A DNA stretch of 64,000 nt from Streptomonospora mangrovi (GTDB lineage: Bacteria > Actinomycetota > Actinomycetes > Streptosporangiales > Streptosporangiaceae): NCBI RefSeq assembly GCF_027604915.1, contig NZ_JAJAQC010000001.1:62001-126000 (forward strand), written 5' to 3'. A program made the translations under genes and the position numbers. Under the pieces are notes generated by a model. That model saw nothing but the letters and a program-made list of their open reading frames with translations, made no database searches and was not told the DNA's origin. Shown piece by piece: positions 24,801 to 33,649 of this stretch; the stretch's first letter is position 1, and each line of letters starts with the position of its first letter.

Positions 24801-26402
24801 CTACTTGCGCGGCAGCTTGAAGTTGGAGAGGTCGGGCACGCCGTTGCCGCCCAGGCCGGGCGGGAGTTGGCCGCCGCCCAGCCCCGGCGGGAGCTGCGGC
24901 ATCTGCTGCTGGTCGCCGCCCTCCTCGCGGCGGCGCTGGCGCTCGGCCGCGCGCTCGGCCTCCTGCTGCTTGGCCTTGAGCGGGTTGCCGCTGCGCTGCT
25001 TGCCCTTCTTGGCCTTCTTCGCCTGGGCCTTGCCCTTCTTGCGGCCGCCCGGAAGCGCCCCCGGCATGCCCGGCATCCCGGGCATTCCCGGCATGCCGCC
25101 GCCGGCCTTGACCTGGCGCATCATCTTCTGCGCCTCGAAGAACCGGGTGACCAGGCCGTTGACGTCGCTGACCTGGGTGCCCGAGCCGTTGGCGATGCGC
25201 AGCCGCCGCGACCCGTTGATGATCTTGGGGGTGCGGCGCTCCTCGGGCGTCATCGACTGGATGATCGCGGCTATGCGGTCGAGGTCCTTCTCGTCCACGT
25301 TGCCGATCTGGTCGCGCATCTGCCCCATGCCGGGCATCATGCCGAGCAGGTTGCTGATGGGGCCCAGCCGGCGGACCATCGCCATCTGCTGGAGGAAGTC
25401 GTCGAGGGTGAAGTCGTCGTCGGAGGCCAGCGTGCTGGCCATCTTGGCGACCTCGTCCTCCTCGAACGTGCGCTGCGCCTGCTCGATGAGCGTGAGCACG
25501 TCGCCCATGTCGAGGATGCGCGAGGCCATCCGGTCGGGGTGGAAGAGGTCGAAGTCCTCGAGCTTCTCACCGGTGGAGGCGAACATGATCGGCCGGCCGG
25601 TGATGTGCCGGATCGACAGCGCGGCACCGCCGCGCGCGTCGCCGTCGAGCTTGGTCAGCGCCACCGCGTCGTAGCCGACGCCGTCGAGGAACGCCTGGGC
25701 GGTGTTGACCGCGTCCTGGCCGATCATGGCGTCGACCACGAACAGGATCTCGTCGGGCTGGACGGCGTCGCGGATGTCGGCCGCCTGCTGCATCATCTCG
25801 CTGTCGACGCCGAGGCGGCCGGCGGTGTCGATGACGACCACGTTGTGGTTGTTGCGCCGGGCCTGCTCGATGGAGGCGCGCGCCACGGCCACGGGGTCTC
25901 CCACGCCGTTGCCGGGCTCGGGCGCGAACACCGGGACCCCGGCGCGCTCGCCCACCACCTGCAACTGGGTGACGGCGTTGGGGCGCTGGAGGTCGGCGGC
26001 CACCAGCAGCGGGGTGTTGCGCTCGGCGGCCAGCCACCGGCCCAGCTTGCCCGCCAGGGTGGTCTTACCGGCGCCCTGGAGGCCGGCCAGCATGATGACC
26101 GTGGGCGGGGTCTTGGCGAACCGGATCTCCCGGGTCTCGCCGCCGAGGATCTCGACAAGCTCCTCGTTGACGATCTTGATGACCTGCTGGGCGGGGTTGA
26201 GCGCCTTGGAGACCTCGGCGCCCTGCGCGCGCTCCTTGACCTGGGCGATGAAGGAGCGGACGACCGGCAGCGCGACGTCGGCCTCCAGCAGCGCGAGACG
26301 GATCTCCCGCGCGGTCGCGTTGATGTCCTCCTCGGACAACCGCCCCTTGCCGCGCAGCGAGGAGAAGACCGATGTCAGCCGGTCGGATAGCGTCTCGAAC
26401 AC
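24801..26402 (-). CDS. ffh: Signal recognition particle protein Ffh
   Basis: 533-residue SRP GTPase. N-domain helices, G-domain with Walker A AGLQGAGKTTLAGKL near residue 107, DTAGRLGVD and LTKLDGDARGG, then the methionine-rich M domain (SNLLGMMPGMGQMRDQ) that holds 4.5S RNA and signal sequences. A long tail follows: Gly/Met-Pro repeats (GMPGMPGMPGMPG), a Lys-rich patch and a Pro/Leu/Gly end. The repeats are longer than in E. coli but usual in actinobacteria. GTG start at 26402. It works with FtsY (29968-31146) in co-translational membrane insertion. Confidence 0.98.
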   Translation of the reverse strand: MFETLSDRLTSVFSSLRGKGRLSEEDINATAREIRLALLEADVALPVVRSFIAQVKERAQGAEVSKALNPAQQVIKIVNEELVEILGGETREIRFAKTPPTVIMLAGLQGAGKTTLAGKLGRWLAAERNTPLLVAADLQRPNAVTQLQVVGERAGVPVFAPEPGNGVGDPVAVARASIEQARRNNHNVVVIDTAGRLGVDSEMMQQAADIRDAVQPDEILFVVDAMIGQDAVNTAQAFLDGVGYDAVALTKLDGDARGGAALSIRHITGRPIMFASTGEKLEDFDLFHPDRMASRILDMGDVLTLIEQAQRTFEEDEVAKMASTLASDDDFTLDDFLQQMAMVRRLGPISNLLGMMPGMGQMRDQIGNVDEKDLDRIAAIIQSMTPEERRTPKIINGSRRLRIANGSGTQVSDVNGLVTRFFEAQKMMRQVKAGGGMPGMPGMPGMPGALPGGRKKGKAQAKKAKKGKQRSGNPLKAKQQEAERAAERQRRREEGGDQQQMPQLPPGLGGGQLPPGLGGNGVPDLSNFKLPRK

Positions 26403-26496
26403 GAGTGTGGCCAGTCCTTCGTCTCGGGATTGGCTTCCTAGGTTACCCGCCGGGACACCGCCCGCGCGCCCCGGCGGTCACCGCACCGGCGGCCGG

Positions 26497-27708
26497 TCAG
26501 TCGCCGGCCGACTCCGAGGGGGAGGGCGAGGCCGACGGCGAGCCCGAGGGGTTGGCCAGGGCGGCGTCGCGCTGCTCCTCGATGGTGTTCACGAACTCCT
26601 GGCGGGCCTCGCCGGTCAGCGCCCGCGTGGACAACTGGGCGTCGCCGCTGACCTCGTAGCTCTGCGGCGAGGCGCTGGGCGCGAGGTTGAAGTCCACGCC
26701 GCAGGAGAGGTCGACCGTGCCGCCGGCCTTGAGGGTGCCGGTGTCGTCGCACTCCTTGGAGCCCAGCTCGTTGTTGGAGACGGTGGCGTCCATGCGCACC
26801 ACGACGCTGTCGCCGCTGTCGCCGTCGGAGTCGTCCTTGACCGTGCCGCTGACCGTGCAGGCGCCGCCGGTCTCGCAGTTGAGTTCGAGCTGGCCGCTCC
26901 AGTTGACGGGCAGCCGGGAGTCGGGCGCGCCCTTGAGGCCGTCGTTGGCCACGGCCAGGGCGTCGGTGTAGACGGCCTCGACGTCGGCGGGCTCGGCCGG
27001 GGTGAAGTTGAGGCGGCTGCGCGGGCCGTCCTCGGCGTCCTCGGGCGCGAGCTGCTCGATCTCGGCGCGCAGCAGCTCGCCGGACTCCTCGCCGATCCAC
27101 ACCCGGTTCTGCTCGCCGCCCTGGAGGTCCACGCGGTAGGCGGTGGTGCCGTCGAGGTTCTCCAGCGTGGCCCGGCCGCCGTCGGGGGCCATGGCGCCGA
27201 TGATGTCGGCGAGCTGGGCCGGCGCCAGCACGGCGCCGGGGTCGAAGCCGAGCTGGCGGGCCGACACCCGCACCCAGTTGTCGGCGTAGGAGTCGGTGTC
27301 GGGGTTGATGACGTTCTGGTCCAGCCAGTATTCCTCGGGGGCGTTGACGAAGATCCGGCTGTCGGCCGCCATGACCTCCGCCTCGTTCTCGCTCTCCTGG
27401 AGGGTGCCGTAGGAGGCGCCGGCCGCGGTGGTGGTCAGCGAGATGTCGCTGACGATGCTGTTCTCGGTGGCCGAGAGCTGGCCCTGCACGGTGACCGCCG
27501 GCTGGCCGCGCAGCGACTCCAGCGCCGTCTCCAGCAGCGGGGCGGCGTCCACAGGGGTGGGCGAGGGCGAGGGCTCGTCGCCGCCGCCCGGCCGCAGGTG
27601 GCTGAGGTCGATGGAGCAGCCGGACACGCCGAGGACGGCCGCCGCGGCCACCGCGGCGAGCCCCAGCGGTCCACGCGATCGGCGCGAGGTGGAATGAACC
27701 GGCGACAT
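26497..27708 (-). CDS. Secreted lipoprotein (LppX/LprG-like size), unknown function
   Basis: 403 residues. A lipoprotein signal peptide ends in a lipobox (VLGVSGCS) with the lipidated Cys near residue 31, followed by a Pro/Ser linker. The mature part is mostly beta-rich with conserved features VTVQGQLSATENSIVSDISL, SRIFVNAPEEYWLDQN and YADNWVRVSARQLGFDPG, resembling large actinobacterial envelope lipoproteins that may bind lipids. Four further cysteines suggest disulfides. Ser/Pro tail at the C-terminus. The ATG has AGGAGG upstream. It occupies the place where glnK and glnD normally lie between amt and ffh. Confidence 0.8.
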   Translation of the reverse strand: MSPVHSTSRRSRGPLGLAAVAAAAVLGVSGCSIDLSHLRPGGGDEPSPSPTPVDAAPLLETALESLRGQPAVTVQGQLSATENSIVSDISLTTTAAGASYGTLQESENEAEVMAADSRIFVNAPEEYWLDQNVINPDTDSYADNWVRVSARQLGFDPGAVLAPAQLADIIGAMAPDGGRATLENLDGTTAYRVDLQGGEQNRVWIGEESGELLRAEIEQLAPEDAEDGPRSRLNFTPAEPADVEAVYTDALAVANDGLKGAPDSRLPVNWSGQLELNCETGGACTVSGTVKDDSDGDSGDSVVVRMDATVSNNELGSKECDDTGTLKAGGTVDLSCGVDFNLAPSASPQSYEVSGDAQLSTRALTGEARQEFVNTIEEQRDAALANPSGSPSASPSPSESAGD

Positions 27709-28152
27709 CTTGCCTCCTGGCCCCCTGCCACGGGGTGCGCGTGTCTTGAGCGAGCGGGAGTCGGCTGGAAACGGCCTGGCCGGTACGGCCACGGGGGCCG
27801 GGCCGCTGGAGCGGCGCCAGGCACCGGGACGAAGGCGCGCGGGCGGGTTTCGGACACCGTGCGGAGGCCGCGGTGTGCACTGCGCCGCGCGGTCGCCCCT
27901 CCGTTTGCCGCACCAGCGTACCGAACCGGCGGAGGCGCCGGGCCGATCCGCGGGCGTCAAGGGGCTGGCCGCACCCGGCCGGTCGGGCGGCGCCGGCGGG
28001 GTTCGCGGGGCACCGGCCCGGATCCGGCGCGGCGATGGGTGAATCCGGCCACGCCGGTGCGGAGCGGGGGCCGCGCGGGGCCGCGCGGGAACGCGCCGGC
28101 GGCGGCCCGGCACGGCCCGCCACACCACGCGGTACGCGGCCCGGACGCGGGT
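27709..28152. other. Intergenic region without recognisable gene
   Basis: About 445 bp between the lipoprotein gene and the amt terminator. No reading frame here has a plausible start, codon pattern or known family; open frames are antisense artefacts of very high GC. It should contain the lipoprotein promoter on the minus strand, but no clear hexamers are seen. Confidence 0.5.
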
Positions 28153-28184
28153 GAGCCGGCGGGGAGTCGCCTCCCCGCCGGCTC
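28153..28184 (-). terminator. Terminator-like hairpin after amt
   Basis: Perfect 14-bp stem with a TCGC tetraloop (arms 28153-28166 and 28171-28184), about 44 nt beyond the amt stop on the minus strand. Confidence 0.7.
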
Positions 28185-28227
28185 GTCAACACCTCATCGC
28201 AGCTCGTCGCCGCGGTCGTCCCCGCCT

Positions 28228-29547
28228 CTACGCTGAGGTGGTCGGCCGGGCCTGCGGTGAGGCCACCTCCTCGCCCGGAGGCGTCGGCGAGGAGAGCTCG
28301 CCGCCTTCGATCTCGTCCAGCTCGTCGAAGGCGTAGGCCGTCTCGGAGTGCAGTTCGGCGTCGAGCCCGTTGGTCTCGACGTGCTCGGGGATCCGGAACC
28401 CCATCACCAGGTCGATGATCTTGGCGATGACGAAGGTGACCACGAAGGAGTAGACGAGCACGCCGGCCACCGCGATCGCCTGGACCGCCAGCAGCGCCGG
28501 CGAGCCGCCGTAGAACAGGCCGGCCGAGCCGTTGGCCGAGGACGCCGCCAGCAGGCCGATCAGCAGCGAGCCGAGGATGCCGCCGACCATGTGGATGCCG
28601 ACCACGTCGAGGGCGTCGTCGTACTTGAACTTGTACTTCCAACTGATGGCGTAGGCGCAGACGGCGCCGGAGACCAGGCCGAGCGCGATCGCGCCCAGCG
28701 GGGTGAGGTCGGCGGCGGCCGGGGTGATGGCCACGAGGCCGGCGACGGCGCCGGAGGCGAAGCCCAGCGCGGTGGCCTTGCCGTAGCGGATGCGCTCCAC
28801 CAGCATCCAGGCGCCGGTGGCGGCGGCGGTGGCGACCTGTGTGTTGAGGAAGGCCAGGGCGGCGGCGCCGTCGGCGGCGTAGGCGGAGCCGGCGTTGAAG
28901 CCGAACCAGCCGAACCACAGCAGGGCCGCGCCGAGGAGGACGAAGGGCAGGTTGTGCGGGCGCATGGACTCCGAGCCGAAGCCCTTGCGGCGGCCCAGGA
29001 CGAAGGTCAGCGCGAGCGCGGCGGCGCCGGCGTTGATGTGGACGGCGGTGCCGCCGGCGAAGTCGATGACGCCGTAGCCGCCGATCTCCAGGCTGCCGAT
29101 CCAGCCGTCGCCCCACACCCAGTAGGCGACGGGCGAGTACACCAGGATCGACCAGACGGGGACGAAGAGCAGCCACGCCCCGAACTTGGCGCGGTCGGCG
29201 ATGGCGCCGCTGATCAGGGCGACGGTGATGACCGCGAACATCATCTGGAAGGCGACGTCGAGGAGCACCGGGATGCCGCCGTCGACGGAGCTGATGAGGC
29301 CGGTGACCCCGGCGAGGCCGAAGCCGCCGACGAAGGGGCCCGCGGTGTCGTAGGCCAGCGAGTAGCCGATGAGCACCCACAGGACGCTGACGATCGCGAT
29401 GCTCGCGAAGCTCATCAGCATCATGTTCAGCACGCTCTTGGCGCGGGACATGCCGCCGTAGAAGAACGCCAGGCCCGGCGTCATCAGCATTACCAGCGCC
29501 GAGGATATGAGCAGCCACGCGGTCGTGCCGCTGTCGATGCCGTCCAT
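28228..29547 (-). CDS. amt: Ammonium transporter Amt
   Basis: 439-residue polytopic Amt/Mep/Rh channel with about 11 transmembrane segments. Recognisable parts: MTPGLAFFYGGMSRAKSVLN, the signature DFAGGTAVHINAGAAALA, LWFGWFGFNAGSA and the second pore histidine in VVGIHMVGGILG. The cytoplasmic tail (~395-439) is acidic. GlnK normally plugs Amt when nitrogen is replete, but no glnK follows. The ATG at 29547 has GGAGG upstream. It lies between ffh and ftsY, its usual neighbourhood. Confidence 0.96.
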   Translation of the reverse strand: MDGIDSGTTAWLLISSALVMLMTPGLAFFYGGMSRAKSVLNMMLMSFASIAIVSVLWVLIGYSLAYDTAGPFVGGFGLAGVTGLISSVDGGIPVLLDVAFQMMFAVITVALISGAIADRAKFGAWLLFVPVWSILVYSPVAYWVWGDGWIGSLEIGGYGVIDFAGGTAVHINAGAAALALTFVLGRRKGFGSESMRPHNLPFVLLGAALLWFGWFGFNAGSAYAADGAAALAFLNTQVATAAATGAWMLVERIRYGKATALGFASGAVAGLVAITPAAADLTPLGAIALGLVSGAVCAYAISWKYKFKYDDALDVVGIHMVGGILGSLLIGLLAASSANGSAGLFYGGSPALLAVQAIAVAGVLVYSFVVTFVIAKIIDLVMGFRIPEHVETNGLDAELHSETAYAFDELDEIEGGELSSPTPPGEEVASPQARPTTSA

Positions 29548-29918
29548 TCAGTCGCCTCCATAGATCGGGCGGGGGATCGCGGTTCGTCCGAGGATGGATC
29601 GGCGAGCACGTCGTCGGGCTCGGCGAAGATCACCACGTCCGCAACCTTCGTATTGCCGTGTTTCTGCACGTCGGCACCTTTGTTGCACCGGCGTAAAGAG
29701 ATGCCCGGGGCTGTTACGCGGCCGTGAAGCAACCGCTCAGAGCGCCCGCCCGGAGGGCTGGAGGGAGCCCTCGCCCCATGCGGCGCGAATCGGTCAGGAC
29801 GTGGACGGGGTTAGGACCCGGAGGCTGGACAAGGAGGTCACTCGCCGCCCCGCCGCACCCCCGGCCACCGGTCGCGGTCGCCGCCGGAGAAGGGCCGGAG
29901 GAGGCGGGCACAAAGAAG
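29548..29918 (-). promoter_or_regulatory. amt upstream region
   Basis: About 370 bp between amt and the ftsY terminator. It is slightly AT-richer near 29640-29730 and must carry the amt promoter. I see no gene. A GTTAC-N6-GTGAA string at 29713-29728 only partly resembles a GlnR box (GTnAC-N6-GAAAC), so nitrogen control is not demonstrated. Confidence 0.4.
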
Positions 29919-29953
29919 CGGGTCCGGCCGGGCGCTTCGCCCGGCCGGACCCG
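29919..29953 (-). terminator. Intrinsic terminator of ftsY
   Basis: Perfect 16-bp stem with a CTT loop (arms 29919-29934 and 29938-29953), 14 nt past the ftsY stop. On the minus strand the stem is followed by CTTCTTTGTG, a T-rich exit, making this one of the clearest intrinsic terminators in the window. Confidence 0.85.
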
Positions 29954-29967
29954 TTTGAGGGCTGCCG

Positions 29968-31146
29968 CTACTGGTCCGCGTCGCCGAGGATGGCGTCCAC
30001 GAACGCCTCCGGGTCGAAGGGGGCGAGGTCGTCGGGCCCCTCCCCCAGTCCCACCAGCTTGACCGGCACGCCCAGCTCCCGCTGGACCTGGACGATGATG
30101 CCGCCCTTGGCGGTGCCGTCGAGCTTGGTGAGGACGATGCCGGTGATGTTGACGACCTCGGCGAAGACCCGGGCCTGGCGCAGGCCGTTCTGGCCGGTGG
30201 TGGCGTCGAGCACCAGCAGGACCTCGTTGACCGGGGTCTTCTTCTCGATGACCCGCTTGACCTTGCCCAGCTCGTCCATCAGACCGGTCTTGGTGTGCAG
30301 CCGCCCGGCGGTGTCCACGATGACGGTGTCGACGCCGTCGGCGATCCCGCGCGAGACCGCGTCGAAGGCCACGCTGGCGGGGTCGGCGCCCTCGTCCTTG
30401 CGGACCACGGGCGCGCCCACCCGCGATCCCCACGTGGCCAACTGCTCGGCGGCGGCGGCGCGGAAGGTGTCGGCGGCGCCCAGCACCACGCTGCGGCCGT
30501 CGCCCACCAGCACGCGGGCGAGCTTGCCCGTGGTGGTGGTCTTGCCGGTGCCGTTGACGCCCACCACCATCACCACGGCGGGGACGCCCGCGTGCGGCTC
30601 GGTGCGCACGGCGCGGTCCTGGTCGGTCTCGATCTGGGCGAGCAGCTCGGCGCGCAGCAGCCCGCGCACCTCCTCGGGCGTGCGGCTGCCCAGCACCTTC
30701 ACCTTGGTGCGCAGACTCTCCACGATCTGGGTGGCGGCGGTGACACCGATGTCGGAGGTGATGAGGGTGTCCTCGATCTCCTCCCAGGTGGACTCGTCCA
30801 GCCGGTCGGCGGACAGCAGGCTGAGCAGCCCCTTGCCCAGGGCGTTCTGGGAGCGCGCCAGCCGGGCGCGCAGCCGCACCAGCCGCCCCGCCGAGGGCGG
30901 CGGCATTTCGATCTCGGGAGCGGGCGGCGCCTCGGGCACCGGCTCGGGTGCGACCACCGGGCCGGCGGCCTCCTCCGGGGGGGCCTCGGCCTCGGGCTCG
31001 GCCGTGGCCGTGCCGGTGCCGCCTCCGCGCTCCTGCGGCGGCGCCTTGGGCGGGGCCTCGGGCCGCCGGGGCCGGATCAGGAAGACTCCGCCGAACACCA
31101 GCAGGGCGACGACGAAGATGATCACGGCGAAGATCGTGTAGTCCAT
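29968..31146 (-). CDS. ftsY: Signal recognition particle receptor FtsY
   Basis: 392 residues. An N-terminal transmembrane helix (FAVIIFVVALLVFGGVFLI), an acidic Pro/Glu/Ala linker to ~85, then the NG GTPase: VVMVVGVNGTGKTTTTGKL, LGAADTFRAAAAEQL, VDTAGRLHTKTGLMDEL and LTKLDGTAKGGI. It docks SRP-ribosome complexes at the membrane. The true transmembrane anchor, typical of actinobacteria, replaces the amphipathic helix of E. coli FtsY. ATG start at 31146. Transcribed alone to the terminator at 29919-29953. Confidence 0.97.
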   Translation of the reverse strand: MDYTIFAVIIFVVALLVFGGVFLIRPRRPEAPPKAPPQERGGGTGTATAEPEAEAPPEEAAGPVVAPEPVPEAPPAPEIEMPPPSAGRLVRLRARLARSQNALGKGLLSLLSADRLDESTWEEIEDTLITSDIGVTAATQIVESLRTKVKVLGSRTPEEVRGLLRAELLAQIETDQDRAVRTEPHAGVPAVVMVVGVNGTGKTTTTGKLARVLVGDGRSVVLGAADTFRAAAAEQLATWGSRVGAPVVRKDEGADPASVAFDAVSRGIADGVDTVIVDTAGRLHTKTGLMDELGKVKRVIEKKTPVNEVLLVLDATTGQNGLRQARVFAEVVNITGIVLTKLDGTAKGGIIVQVQRELGVPVKLVGLGEGPDDLAPFDPEAFVDAILGDADQ

Positions 31147-31274
31147 CAGTCTCCTAGCGTGTGCCTGCGGCCGGGTAAGGGCTGACCACCGCTCGCGCGC
31201 ATCGGACCGGGAACGAGCCGCAACCGCACCAGTCTCCCAGATCAGCGCTCGCGATCAGGTCACGCACCGGTGAC

Positions 31275-32309
31275 TCACCCGGCTCTGTTGCGTGTCGTTC
31301 TGAGGACGAACACGAAGAACGGGGCACCGAGGAAGGCCGTGACCACGCCCAGCGGCAGCTCGGCGGGGGCGATCACGGTGCGCGCGGCGATGTCCACGAG
31401 CACGAGGAACGCCGCGCCGGTGAGCAGGGACACCGGCAGGATCATGCGGTAGCCGGTACCCACGAGCCGGCGGACGATGTGGGGCACGACGATCCCCACG
31501 AACCCGATCAGCCCGCTGACCGACACGGCGGCGGCGGTGCACAGCGAGGCCGCCGCGATCACGGCCACCCGCACGGCGGTGGCGTTGAGCCCCAGGCTGA
31601 CCGCCTTCTCGTCGCCCAGGGCCAGCAGGTCCAGCAGCTTGCCGGCGGCCAGCAGCACCGCCGCGCCCACGGCGGCGTAGGGGGCGATCATGGCGACGTC
31701 GTCCCAGCCGCCGCGCCCCAGGCCGCCCAGCACCCAGGAGTAGATGCGCCGCAACTCCTGGGAGCGCAGCATCTGCACCAGGGTCTGGCCCGCCGACAGG
31801 AACGACGACACCGCGACCCCGGCCAGGACCAGGGTGGCGGTGCCGCCGGTGCCGGCGACGGCCCCCAGCAGGTAGGCGGTGGCCACCCCCGCCAGCGCGC
31901 CGACGAACGCGGCCACCGGCACCAGGGCGCGGGGGGCGTCGAGGAAGTCGGAGCCGTAGGCGAGCACCAGCGTGGCGCCCAGCCCGGCGCCGCCGGCCGC
32001 CCCCAGCAGGTAGGGGTCGGCCAGCGGGTTGCGGAACACGCCCTGGTAGGCGGCGCCGGCCACGGCCAGCAGCCCGCCCACCAGGGCGCCCAGCACCACG
32101 CGCGGCAGCCGCAGTTCCACCAGCACCGCGAACTGGAGTTCGTTGAGCGGCGAGGCGACCGGGGAGAACGGCAGCCGGCTGAGCAGGGCGGCGGCGGCCT
32201 CCAGCGGGCTGAAGCCGGCGGCTCCGGCGGCGGCGCCGACCACCATGGCGGCGGCCAGCACGCCGGCGGACACGGGCGCCCAGATCCAGGCCGGGCGGGG
32301 AGCGCGCAA
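31275..32309 (-). CDS. btuC: FecCD-type ABC permease, probable cobalamin importer BtuC
   Basis: 344-residue integral membrane protein with ~9-10 hydrophobic segments of the FecCD family: LRLPRVVLGALVGGLLAVAG, YQGVFRNPLADPYLLG, YSWVLGGLGRGGWDDV and the ATPase-coupling EKAVSLGLNA region. The TTG start at 32309 lies 10 bp after the upstream btuF stop with GGGAG-like sequence before it; an internal GTG (VSAGVLAAAM) is an alternative. Vitamin B12 is inferred as substrate from the cobalamin riboswitch upstream of the pair. No ATPase gene accompanies it here. Confidence 0.88.
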   Translation of the reverse strand: MRAPRPAWIWAPVSAGVLAAAMVVGAAAGAAGFSPLEAAAALLSRLPFSPVASPLNELQFAVLVELRLPRVVLGALVGGLLAVAGAAYQGVFRNPLADPYLLGAAGGAGLGATLVLAYGSDFLDAPRALVPVAAFVGALAGVATAYLLGAVAGTGGTATLVLAGVAVSSFLSAGQTLVQMLRSQELRRIYSWVLGGLGRGGWDDVAMIAPYAAVGAAVLLAAGKLLDLLALGDEKAVSLGLNATAVRVAVIAAASLCTAAAVSVSGLIGFVGIVVPHIVRRLVGTGYRMILPVSLLTGAAFLVLVDIAARTVIAPAELPLGVVTAFLGAPFFVFVLRTTRNRAG

Positions 32310-32319
32310 GGGCCGCCGC

Positions 32320-33264
32320 CTACCGCTCCCGCGCGGCGGCGGTGACGGCCTCGGAGACGCTCTCGGCGAGGTCGACCACGCGCGGCCCCCAGCGGGAGGC
32401 GATGTCGGGGTCGAGCTGGACGATGTCGTCGTTCTTGACGGCCGTGACGGTGTCGAAGGCGGGCCGTTGGCGCACGTCGTCCGCCGCGTCCTCGCCGCCG
32501 TAGGCCAGGAAGACCAGGTCGGGGTTCTGGTCGACGATGAACTCCGGCGAGAGCTGGGGGTAGCCGCCGGCGGCGTCCTCGGCCTCGTCGGCGATGTTCT
32601 CCAGGCCGAAGCGCTCGTAGACCTGCCCGATGAAGGTCTGGGAGGTCGCCGAGTACATGCCGTCGTCCAGCTCGTGGTAGTAGGTCAGATCGACCTCGCC
32701 GACCTCGGCGGTGGTCTCCTCGACCACCGCGTCCAGCTCGGACTCCACCCGGTCGGCGGCCTCGTCGGCCTCCTGGGCGTGGCCGGTGGCCTCGCCGAGC
32801 ATGCGCATCTGGGCGTAGGTGTCGTCCAGGGTCTCGGCGGCCGGGATCAGCAGCACGGGGACGTCGACCTCGCGCAACTGCGCGGCGGCGTCCTCGGCGT
32901 CGCGGGCCAGCACCACCAGGTCGGGGTTGTACTCGCTGACGGCCTCGACACTGGGGGTGAACCCCGAAAGGTCGGTGGTGGGCGCGTCCTCGGGGTAGTT
33001 GGAGAACTCGTCGGCGGCGACCACCTGGTCGCCCGCGCCGATCTCGAACAGCATCTCGGTGCTGCTGGGCGAGAGCGAGACGATGCGCTCGGGGCGGGCC
33101 TCGATGGTGACCTCGCCGCTGCCGTCCTCGACGGTGACGGGGAAGCCCTCGCCGGGGGAGGCGGCTCCCGGGTCCTGGTCGGCGGACTCCTGGCCGCCGC
33201 CGCAGGCGGAGAGGGTGAGTGCGGCCAGCAGCAGGACGGCCGGCAGGCGACGGGCGCTGCGCAC
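32320..33264 (-). CDS. btuF: ABC transporter substrate-binding lipoprotein, probable BtuF
   Basis: 314 residues. Lipoprotein signal with lipobox LTLSACGG (Cys ~21), then the two-lobed periplasmic-binding-protein-2 fold: VEDGSGEVTIEARPERIVSL, EMLFEIGAGDQVVAADEFSN, YNPDLVVLARDAEDA, and IVDQNPDLVFLAYGGED. The family includes BtuF, FecB and FepB; the riboswitch upstream points to cobalamin or cobinamide. The GTG has AAGGAG 4 bases before it. Co-transcribed with the permease. Confidence 0.9.
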   Translation of the reverse strand: MRSARRLPAVLLLAALTLSACGGGQESADQDPGAASPGEGFPVTVEDGSGEVTIEARPERIVSLSPSSTEMLFEIGAGDQVVAADEFSNYPEDAPTTDLSGFTPSVEAVSEYNPDLVVLARDAEDAAAQLREVDVPVLLIPAAETLDDTYAQMRMLGEATGHAQEADEAADRVESELDAVVEETTAEVGEVDLTYYHELDDGMYSATSQTFIGQVYERFGLENIADEAEDAAGGYPQLSPEFIVDQNPDLVFLAYGGEDAADDVRQRPAFDTVTAVKNDDIVQLDPDIASRWGPRVVDLAESVSEAVTAAARER

Positions 33265-33350
33265 GGGACTCCTTCACGGGCTGGGCAGGGAAAACGGTCA
33301 GCCCGCGGGCGCGGAGCGGTCCGTCCTTCCTGCGAGGACTGGGTGTACCG

Positions 33351-33503
33351 CGGCACCGGGTGAGGCGGCCTGGCTCGTCCCGCCGCCAGGCGCGGCCGGA
33401 GGGCCGCGGCAGGGGGCGGGCGTCACAGTTGCGGGACAGCGCCGGATTGCGCGGTGCGCCCGGGAAAGGGCGCCCGCACCGGACTTCGCTCGACTCGGTG
33501 CCG
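33351..33503 (-). ncRNA. Cobalamin riboswitch
   Basis: On the minus strand the conserved B12-binding core is evident: GCGAAGTCCGGTG, then AATCCGGCGCTGTCCCGCAA and CTGTGA (33423-33440), followed by GAGCCAGG near 33369-33376. The ends form an 8-bp P1 helix, CGGCACCG (33496-33503) with CGGTGCCG (33351-33358). It lies 86 bp before the btuF start, so binding of adenosylcobalamin should shut off the importer. It is read from sequence; no terminator or anti-SD arm was assigned confidently. Confidence 0.9.
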
Positions 33504-33649
33504 TCGCCCGGCCCGTCGGGGGCGCGGGGCGACGCCACCACTCTAACCGGGGCGCCCGCGCCGGGCGCGGGCGGGTGGCGCGGCGCGGCGGCCCGCGCGG
33601 GGCCGGCCCGCTCCGGACCAGGGACCGGTCGGCGGCCGGTCGGAGCCGG

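Noticed and set aside
29713-29728. GlnR box upstream of amt (GTTAC-N6-GTGAA)
   Set aside because: The second half differs from GAAAC at key positions and spacing to a promoter is unknown.
29490-29732. 80-codon minus-strand frame overlapping the amt start
   Set aside because: Runs through the amt ribosome binding site and start region in another frame; no RBS and no similarity, so treated as leader sequence.
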